Assembly (NCBI GenBank): GCA_032164245.1
Contig: JAVMKO010000001.1
Location: 18,451,603 to 18,515,602, forward strand
From: Sternotherus odoratus
Taxonomy: Eukaryota > Chordata > Testudines > Kinosternidae
DNA: 64,000 nucleotides
Direction: 5' to 3'
The stretch's first letter is position 1, and each line of letters starts with the position of its first letter. The notes below the pieces were generated by a model, which saw nothing but the letters and a program-made list of their open reading frames with translations, made no database searches and was not told the DNA's origin. Position numbers and translations under genes: made by a program. Below are positions 57,193-64,000 of this stretch, piece by piece.

Positions 57193-57745
57193 ATAAGAAC
57201 ATAAGAATGCCCGTACTGGGTCAGACCAAAGGTCCATCTAGCCCAGTATCCTGTCTTCCAACAGTGGCCGATGCCAGGTGCCCCAGAGAGAATTAACGGA
57301 ACAGGTGATCATCATGTGATCCATTCCCTGTCGCTCATTCCTAACTTCAAGAATAGAGGTTAGGGACACTACCTCTGCCCATCCTGACTAATATATATTG
57401 ATGGACTTATCGTCCATTAATTTATCTAGCTATTTTTTGAACCCTGTTATAGTCTTGGCCTTCACAACATCCTCTGGCAGGGTGTTCCTCAGGTTGACTG
57501 TGAGTTGTGTGAAGAAATACTTCCTTTTCTTTGTTTTAAACCTGCTGCCTATTAATTTCATTTGGTGACCCCTAGTTTTTGTGTTATGAAAAGGAATAAA
57601 TAAAATTTCCTTATTTACTTTCTCCACAACTGTCATGATTTTATAGATCTCAATTATATCCCCCTTAGTTGTCCCTTTTCCATGCTGAAAAGTCCCAGTT
57701 TTATTAATCTCTCCTAATATGGAAGCCATTCCATACCCCTAATCA
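57193..57745 (-). repeat. CR1-type LINE 3' part with octamer end
   Basis: The low end reads, on the minus strand, ...TTCTTATGTTCTTAT, two 8-bp repeats that mark a CR1 terminus. The conserved TGGGTCAGACCAAAGGTCCA/CTAGCCCAGTATCCTGTC lies inside. A minus-strand frame (57430-57729) gives the ORF2 end: [49 protein letters not shown]. Different subfamily from 25213 and 50938. Confidence 0.8.
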
Positions 57746-58065
57746 GATATAAATTTACCGTTGTCAAGCACTGTTCAGTTGAAAGGGTCACAAACAGTAA
57801 ATATGCACCATGAAGCAAATACATCTGCCTCTGGAATTGAGGGTGTCTGTGGATGCTAACCAGTACCCAGACTCTGTGTGTGGATTTTAGCTAAGGGTAC
57901 CAAGGCTAGTTGTGCTCTTGCAAAAAGTCCCAATGGGACCATTAGTAGCCATGTGAATCACACAGCACTTTAGGTTTTAACATTTCACCTAAAGAACCCA
58001 ACACAGACACTAACCAGCAAAAAGACTCTGATTGGCTTTGGATGAGAATACAATGCTTATACTAA
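57746..58065. other. Intronic, nothing recognised
   Basis: No assignment. Confidence 0.4.
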
Positions 58066-58314
58066 TGCCAGGTCTATGTGAAGGGCATGTGTGGTTGACT
58101 TAAGATATGCAATTTCAGCTACAAATAGCGTAGCTGAAGTCGACATATCTTAGGTCGACTTACCTGGGTGTCCTCATGGCGGCGAGTGGACCACTGCCAC
58201 TCCACCGTCGACTCCGCTTCCTCCTCTCGTGGCGGTGGAGTTCTGGAGTCAATGGGGAGAGCGCTTGGCGATCAATCACTATCTGCGGATCCGACGGGTA
58301 GTGTAGACGTACCC
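58066..58314. mobile_element. Harbinger-like MITE
   Basis: The right end GTAGTGTAGACGTACCC is the common inverted terminus; the left end TGCCAGGTCTATGTGAAGGG is its decayed partner. Flanked by TAA (58063-58065) and TTA (58315-58317). The interior has GTTGACTTAAGATATGCA and GTCGACATATCTTAGGTCGA. Confidence 0.65.
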
Positions 58315-58828
58315 TTAAATGACTATTTCCTTAAAATGAGTATTTATTGAAATTCCTCAACCTCTGCCCTCTCAGTACTTCAGATTCTGCATTTCTTAAC
58401 AACTCTGTTTCAGTTGTCTCAACATGCCTTGTAAAATCACCACTGACATGTTCTTTCATGTTTCTGGCCTTCTAGATACCAGTGGGATTACAATGTCCTA
58501 CCCTTTGGACTAAGAAGACCCTGCTGTTCCTCAGAGGAGGGTATTGGAAGTCAGAGCTTGTGATAGTGACAGAATGCATTCTTCTACAGCAGGGGTCTCC
58601 AAACTTTTCAGCCCGAGGGCCGCATTAGCTATCAAATAGCAGTTCGGGGGCCGACAACACACTCGAGGTCCAAATAAAAAAGAATCAAAACATGGATGTT
58701 GTTTTTAATTATTTATTTAATATTATTTTATTCAGTTATTATTTAATAACACATTGATACACTACACATGAACACCTGTTCACTACACATGAACACTACA
58801 CATGAACACTACACATGAACACTACACA

Positions 58829-59465
58829 TCAACCCCCCAACTGACCCACCCAGCCAGGTCTCTCCCCCCAAAACCTCCTTTCCTCCAACCCCCAACTGAC
58901 CCACCCAGCCAGGTCTCTCCCCCCAAAACCTCCTTTCCTCCAACCCCCAACTGACCCACCCAGCCAGGTCTCTCCCCCCCAAACCTCCTTTCCTCCAACC
59001 CCCAACTGACCCACCCAGCCAGGTCTCTCCCCCCAAAACCTCCTTTCCTCCAACCCCCAACTGACCCACCCAGCCAGGTCTCTCCCCCCCAAACCTCCTT
59101 TCCTCCAACCCCCAACTGACCCACCCAGCCAGGTCTCTCCCCCCAAAACCTCCTTTCCTCCAACCCCCCCCCCCCAACTGACCCACCCAGCCCGGTCTCT
59201 CACCCCAAAACCTCCTTTCCTCCAACTCCCCCCCCAAATGACCCACCCAGCCAGGTCTCTCCCCCCCAAAACCTCCTTTCCTCCAACCCACCCCCCAAAT
59301 GACCCACCCAGCCCGGTCTCTCACCCCAAAACCTCCTTTCCTCCAACCCCCCCCCCCAAATGACCCACCCAGCCAGGTCTCTCACCCCAAAACCTCCTTC
59401 CCTCCCACCCCCCCCCAACTGACCCACCCAGCCTGGTCTCCCCCCCCCCAACTGACCCGCTCAAC
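58829..59465. repeat. 55-60-bp minisatellite in the hAT element
   Basis: Ten or so tandem units AACTGACCCACCCAGCCAGG + TCTCTCCCCCCAAAACCTCC + TTTCCTCCAACCCCC with C-run length variation. Minus-strand frames of W-G-rich repeats up to 171 codons result from it. Confidence 0.95.
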
Positions 59466-59559
59466 CCGGTCTCTCCCCACAGACCGGTTCGCCGCCTTGT
59501 TTCGCCCCCTGCAACTGCGTGGCGGTGCGGCGCGTCCCGGCCCCAGCTGAGCCGTCCCG

Positions 59560-59800
59560 GCCCCGCGGCGGCAGCCGAGCACGCGGGGGGTCCCGGCCCC
59601 ACGGCGGCAGCCGAGCACGCGGCGGGTCCCGGCCCCGCGGCGGCAGCCGAGCACGCGGCGGGTCCCGGCCCCGCGGCGGCAGCCGAGCACGCGGCGGGTC
59701 CCGGCCCCGCGGCGGCAGCCGAGCACGCGGGGGGTCCCGGCCCCGCGGCTGGCGGCCGAGCACGCGGGGGGTCCCGGCCCCGCGGCTGGCGGCCCGCGCG
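59560..59800. repeat. 36-39-bp GC-rich minisatellite in the hAT element
   Basis: About six units of GCGGCGGCAGCCGAGCACGC + GGCGGGTCCCGGCCCC. The 36-bp period keeps frames open on both strands. Extremely CpG-rich. Confidence 0.95.
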
Positions 59801-60022
59801 GGCTTCCAGGCCCCAGCGCAGAGCCGTCCCTGCGGAAAGCTCAAAAGAGCCAAACATTCTCTAAAGAGCCCAAAAGATCTCCACGGGCCAGATGAGAGGG
59901 CCTCGCGGGCCGCATCCGGCCCGCGGGCCGTAGTTTGGAGACCCCTGTTCTACAGTAACAGTACCTCTCATTTTACAGGATGTAAATGATAACCCTCCCC
60001 AGTGGGCTCAGGACCTTTAAGC

Positions 60023-60674
60023 GTAAACCAAAAATCAAATCCAAAATAGCTATGGCCATGTTAGTCTCACATTAGCACTGCACTGAATGTAACTTTTTTT
60101 GTATACAATGGAAAATTAACTTGACTAAATCTCTTAGAGGATTGCTATAATAATATATAGAGCCTTTCATATCTACTTCATATATACTCAGATCTGAGGC
60201 AAGCTGATATTGTCCACAGTTCTCTACCACTATTTAAGTGGCTTCTACTATGAAATAAATTGTTTCAGCCCAAGTCCTAGTTTGCTATTGTCCATACAAT
60301 TCCTAAATCGGCATCACCATTGATAAGCATGTCAAGGAGTGGACATAGAGAATGATCTCCCCTTTAAGTCCTCGAGTTCTTCCAGGTCAGGGTTGATATA
60401 CAATAATAGGATATTTTGCACCAGTGCTGGCTATGGGATAGACACATACAAGACAACAGGCATCATTCTATTCAATGCAGGACTTTTTCATAAGCACAAG
60501 GATTCAGTTAAAAATAAACTATTCCATCGCACAAGGGCAGAAAGTCACCCACTTGTGATTGAAAAGTCAGTGGAGTTGCGTGCTTAATGCCTATGTGTTT
60601 CTAAAACCTCATCAGTAATGGACACATTCTCTCTTAATGCATTTCAAGAGGGTGGCCTGGCAAGGTGCTAGGCT
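60023..60674. other. Intronic, nothing recognised
   Basis: AT-rich; no assignment. The 8-bp hAT target copy GCTAGGCT is at 60667-60674. Confidence 0.4.
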
Positions 60675-61066
60675 CAGGGCTGGCGACAGAAATTTGGGGG
60701 CCCCCTACTTTGATAGTTTGGGGGGCCCCCCAGCCCAGCCGCCCCCCCCCAGCCCAGCCGACAGCGGATGGGGGCCCCCTAGCCCAGCCGGCGCTCCCCC
60801 CTCCTCCCCCGGGCAGCGAGAGCTGCGTGAGCCGCCCTTTCTCTCCCCCCCCCCCCCCGGACAGCGCTGCTGCCACCGGCCGGGCTCACAGCTCCTGCTG
60901 GGGCCAGGCTCGCTTGTCCGGGGGAGAGCCGCGCCGCCTCTTCCCCGCTCTCCAGGTCCGGCGACAAGGGGAGACGACAATGGGTACAGCTGTGTACCGG
61001 GGCCCCCCTAAAGTCGGGGGGGGCCGGTACAGCTGTACCCGTAGTACCCCCCTGTCGCCAGCCCTG
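60675..61066. mobile_element. hAT-type non-autonomous element, GC-rich
   Basis: Perfect 15-bp inverted ends CAGGGCTGGCGACAG and a perfect 8-bp duplication GCTAGGCT (60667-60674, 61067-61074). The body has runs of GGGGGCCCCC and CCCCCCAGCCCAGCC and AGCTGTACCGGCCCC-type inverted subterminal sequence. Frames up to 148 codons here follow from composition. Confidence 0.9.
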
Positions 61067-61167
61067 GCTAGGCTACCCTGTGCAGAGGTGAATCCTCTCA
61101 ATCCCAACTAATTTCACTGGGAATTTAGGATGCTTCTCAACTTGCAGGAGACGTCAGCACCTTGCAG

Positions 61168-61225
61168 GATACCTGTCCCTGATATAGCCATCACTGGTTT
61201 CTTGGCCCATATACAAAATGTAAAG
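61168..61225 (+). pseudogene. Putative exon 7: start of the third cadherin repeat
   Basis: Acceptor ACGTCAGCACCTTGCAG, donor AAAG|GTAACA. The first base completes the codon left by exon 6 (GC+G, alanine), after which the frame reads IPVPDIAITGFLAHIQNVK. Joined to exon 6 this gives NPPQW....[stop/Tyr]AIPVPD, the spacing NPP.F....Y...V.E normal for cadherins. Only 58 bp, so the call depends on phase and context. No internal stop. Confidence 0.5.
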
Positions 61226-63548
61226 GTAACAATTCAGCCTTCCTCTTATCTTAAGCCAAGGACTCAAATAAGAGTCTTCTTAGCTGTTTTGCAGGGGAAA
61301 GTTGCCAGAGAAATATGTTACTATATGTTACTGCATATAAAAATATTTTCACATGATGCACCAATTTGAACTGCCACCTCTGATTCCCTTCATGTCCTTG
61401 TCACATGTGGCACAGAACTTCCTGAAAGAGTTCCCCTTTTGGCGTGACCTGACATGTGGAGAAAGAGACAGAACAGGCCCTGATAACATTTTTACCTATG
61501 ATTAAATGCTCGATGAGTTTTCCAATGAAACGTTTACTCAAATGACTAATAAAATTGAAAGTAAGTCTTTCTATCATATCACTGGATTTATGATGACATT
61601 CAGTCACAGACAAATAAAGCTTGTACTACTTATCTTTCGCTTGTGAGACCCCTGGAGGTTCTCTTTGGGTTGATGTGGAAGGGGCTGAGGAGGAGGAAGG
61701 ACTGGTGAGGCTGGAGATATTCCATACCTAGAGGATTGGCTTGGTAGAGTAGGAGTATACTGAGCATTGCCTTTCCCCTATAACTGCTCAGGTTCAGAGG
61801 CCAGCAATGGGGAAGGAACCTGCTTCATCCTTTAAAAGAACATGTGACTTGTCATTCCCTGGCATGCTGTTCCAATAACCATGCAGGAATTCTCCTTGCC
61901 TGTGGACTCTGCAAAAAGAATGCCTCCACCTGGTATCTGGGCCATGCTCCTCTGAACAACTCCTCCCAAATACCACAATCACCTTTGACTTTATTCAAGT
62001 CTACAATTATCAGCAATTCATTTTGTACTAATTCGGGTATTTAGGACAAAGAGCTTTCTTGATCTCTGGCAGTGGTTATAATTCTTCTAAAAATAAAAGT
62101 ACAGGAAAGTACTGTATTCAGGGGAAATGAGAACTTTTATAAAAGTCATTGTTCATTATTAATTCCTATATTCACTTACCTATCACACTTATTTCTATAG
62201 GAGTCCTACGTGTAATTTGAAATTGTACAAATATCAGCTGTTGAGTAATTTGGGCCAAACCCAACATTCCTTGCGTATTTTAAAACTCCCTTTTGTAGTC
62301 GATTGCTTTCTACGGGTGCATATAATTAGTTTACAACCACACTGTTACCTTAGAATGGTCATAGATCACTCTGAACAAGCAAAAGTACAGGACAATAATT
62401 GCTCAGTCTATATTGCTTTCAGTCTTGGGCAAGCACCACGGGCTAGTCTAGTTTTTAAGGGAGTACAAAGTCATTTGCTTGTGTGTGTGAGGGGAGCATC
62501 AAAAACTGGACAAAAGTTCTTTTAACCCTTTCCTACTCAAAGGAAACGTAAGAGGATAATCTAATTCCAATTAAATTTCAGAAGGAACAAAAATTCACTC
62601 CTACGCGGGAAACTCATCTCAGCTTTCAGCCCAAAGCAAAACATCATGACCAAGTTATAAAATGCTTAATAATAATGGGGCTTATATAATGAAAGTGCTG
62701 ACAGACCTTTAATTATATCCATGAATGTGGCTATACAACAGTGTAATTTTGATTTCCACTTTAAGTCTTGAGGTCTGAAGCAATTTGAACTTACTATGAA
62801 GTGACATCTTCCAGAATATTTGAACGGGACAGTTTATTTCAATATTTAAAATACTGAATTACATGCTACTGTACTTCTTTTCCAAATATCCATAACATCT
62901 GCACTGAATCCAGGTGATTCAATTAAAGAAAATGTATTATTAATACCCAGTATATTCTTATAGTTGTGGAGCACAAGGTGTAATGTACTTATGCACTCCT
63001 TGAAGACTATTGATTTTTGGCAAATCTATTTCTTCTACATGTTAGAGGCCTGAGCAACAACAATGGTTTAAGTTGCCTCAAGCTTTCTATTGATTATATT
63101 TTTGCCAAACTTTAACTGTTCAAGCTGAATTTTCAAAGTTAGGTGTCTGCCTCAGGATGAATATTTTTGAAAAGTTACAGCAAATGTGGTTCAACTATTA
63201 CTAGGAATGAGGGCATAATACTTTGCCAATGGCAAGAAACAAATCTTCCTATTATTTGGTTGTCAGACTCTATCACTTCCATGCTTTGGAGCAGGGAATT
63301 GAAATCTGACCAGAGGGTTGAAAAAATAGTATGTGTGTGATCATGTAACTAAAGACAATACCATAATGCACTGGCACAAAGGGACCAAACTGACAGTGAA
63401 TAGAGAACCTTAGGTCTGGCACTTTCTAAATTTTGCAGGTTTGACTTTGAACCTCAATAGTCTTTTAAAATAGCTTTTATGTATGTATATTTAGGTAATA
63501 TATAAACATTCCTTCTCACTAAACTAAAGCCCATTACTAAAGCCCATT
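61226..63548. other. No confident feature; one weak exon candidate
   Basis: At 62202 a pyrimidine-rich acceptor (CACACTTATTTCTATAG) is followed by a frame with FEIVQISAVE and FGPNPTF between stops, faintly like a decayed cadherin strand. Too weak to call. A 13-bp tandem AAGCCCATTACTA lies near 63526, and a GGCACCTAA-type old repeat piece at 63120-63180. Confidence 0.35.
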
Positions 63549-64000
63549 ACATAGGAATTTATATTTGCAAGACAGACAGCATCTGTCAGAACTGAGACGT
63601 AGGCAGTCTTACCTAGTGGTGAGAGCTGGAGCCAGCCTAGAGGTTGGCATCAGAGCCATGGACCAAAGCCAGAGTTGGACATCAGTAGTGGAACCAGAAG
63701 TCAGAGTCAGAAGCCAATCACCGGAGCCAGGGCTCAGAGCCAGAGTCAGAGACCAGGCAAGTGAACAGAGGAGTGGGGGAGGGACTGGAGAAAGGCTGGA
63801 ACAGGGCAGGGTACAAGACAGGCACAGGAGCAATTACAAATGCAGGTATAAGCATTGAGCGGTCAGTTACCTCATACTGCTGATAAGCTTAAATGTGGAC
63901 TCCTTCCAGCCAATCAGGTAGGCTGGTCCATCAGGTGATTCTGCCGCAGCACCACTGGGCTCGTTAACCTGCCTGAAGGCTGAACAGCTGGCCGCAGACT
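63549..64000. repeat. LTR-like repetitive sequence, runs off the window
   Basis: AGAGCCAGAGTCAGAAGCCA-type short motifs repeated from 63650 to 63750, then GGAACAGGGCAGGG and CCAATCAGGTAGGCTGGTCC. This is the reverse-type composition of the CTTGACC-rich LTR near 9400 and resembles reptilian Gypsy LTRs. No boundaries visible. Confidence 0.4.

Larger units (their letters stand above)
58590..59947 (+). mobile_element. hAT-type element inserted in a cadherin exon
   Basis: Ends CAGGGGTCTCCAAACT in perfect 16-bp inverted repeat, subterminal GCCCGAGGGCCGCAT and its partner GCGGGCCGCATCCGGCCC, and the perfect 8-bp duplication TTCTACAG (58582-58589, 59948-59955). 1,358 bp, mostly two minisatellites, no transposase. 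Charlie-like relative of 12478-13181. Confidence 0.9.
58476..60022 (+). pseudogene. Putative exon 6: cadherin repeat end, split by a hAT element and two TAA codons
   Basis: Acceptor TTTCTGGCCTTCTAG ends at 58475. Taking 58476-58589 and 59956-60022 as one exon (the hAT at 58590-59947 and one 8-bp target copy removed), one frame reads TSGITMSYPLD, TAA (58511-58513), EDPAVPQRRVLEVRACDSD, RMHSSTV, then TVPLILQDVNDNPPQWAQDL, TAA (60018-60020), ending in GC|GTAAAC. TSGI....PLD-x-ED, the A.DSD segment and DVNDNPPQW are unmistakable cadherin strands D-G. Both TAA codons stand where cadherins have tyrosine: LDYE, and the Y nine residues after the NPP. The hAT joins the frame perfectly on excision, so the insertion is later than the coding phase. 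Non-functional as an exon. Confidence 0.8.

Noticed and set aside
58809..59857. Long W-G-rich and R-G-rich frames
   Set aside because: Readings of the two minisatellites in the hAT element.
60637..61111. 124- and 148-codon GC-rich frames
   Set aside because: Lie across a hAT element with perfect inverted ends and 8-bp duplication.
62202..62340. Possible further cadherin exon
   Set aside because: Only a faint FEIV...FGPNP similarity between stop codons; not separable from chance.

Overview
The window looks like intron-rich, repeat-dense nuclear DNA of a reptile, most likely a turtle. This rests on the combination of CR1 LINEs with octamer 3' ends, a very abundant Penelope-like (PLE) 3' tail family, MIR-like and tRNA-derived SINEs, RTE and Ty3/Gypsy remnants, solo LTRs, and hAT, PIF/Harbinger, pogo-like and Helitron DNA elements. 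There is no operon, rRNA, CRISPR array or phage-like gene block. The species assignment is from recognised repeat families, not from a search.

The only host-gene signal I can defend is a chain of plus-strand exons of a cadherin-superfamily protein: 16641-16873, 35917-36090, 49441-49494, 52544-52661, 53468-53601, 58476-60022 (interrupted) and 61168-61225. Most junctions agree in splice phase, and the joined reading gives cadherin repeat hallmarks (LDYE, NVNNEAPVF, ENLPVG, DVNDNPPQW) in the right order. The first three exons are open. From the fourth onward the gene is broken: AC where the splice acceptor AG should be, a frameshift, a pogo-like element at an exon edge, two tyrosine positions that read TAA, and a 1,358-bp hAT element inside an exon. 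I read it as a decaying (pseudogenised) cadherin-like gene.

Layout. 1-16.6 kb: CR1 fragment, Harbinger element with a Myb/SANT-like remnant (2.8-4.3 kb), a dead RTE LINE (6.2-8.4 kb), a Gypsy chromodomain remnant (8.7-9.7 kb), a hAT element (12.5-13.2 kb) and a short Helitron (14.8-15.4 kb). 16.6-36 kb: cadherin exons 1 and 2 flank a large intron holding a second Helitron with a massively expanded 45-bp tandem array (17.7-19.9 kb), a 62-bp-arm perfect PLE palindrome, pogo-like elements, a hAT nested in a MIR-like SINE, nested PLE tails and a solo LTR. 36-49 kb: GC-rich block with minisatellite, Gypsy integrase remnant, second solo LTR, SINEs. 49-64 kb: cadherin exons 3-7, a CR1, a young 5'-truncated PLE with an open 400-codon frame (55.1-56.5 kb), the exon-disrupting hAT with two internal minisatellites, another perfect hAT copy and an LTR-like end.

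Long stretches between these features hold only AT-rich unique-looking intronic sequence and old, short repeat pieces; they are listed as such.
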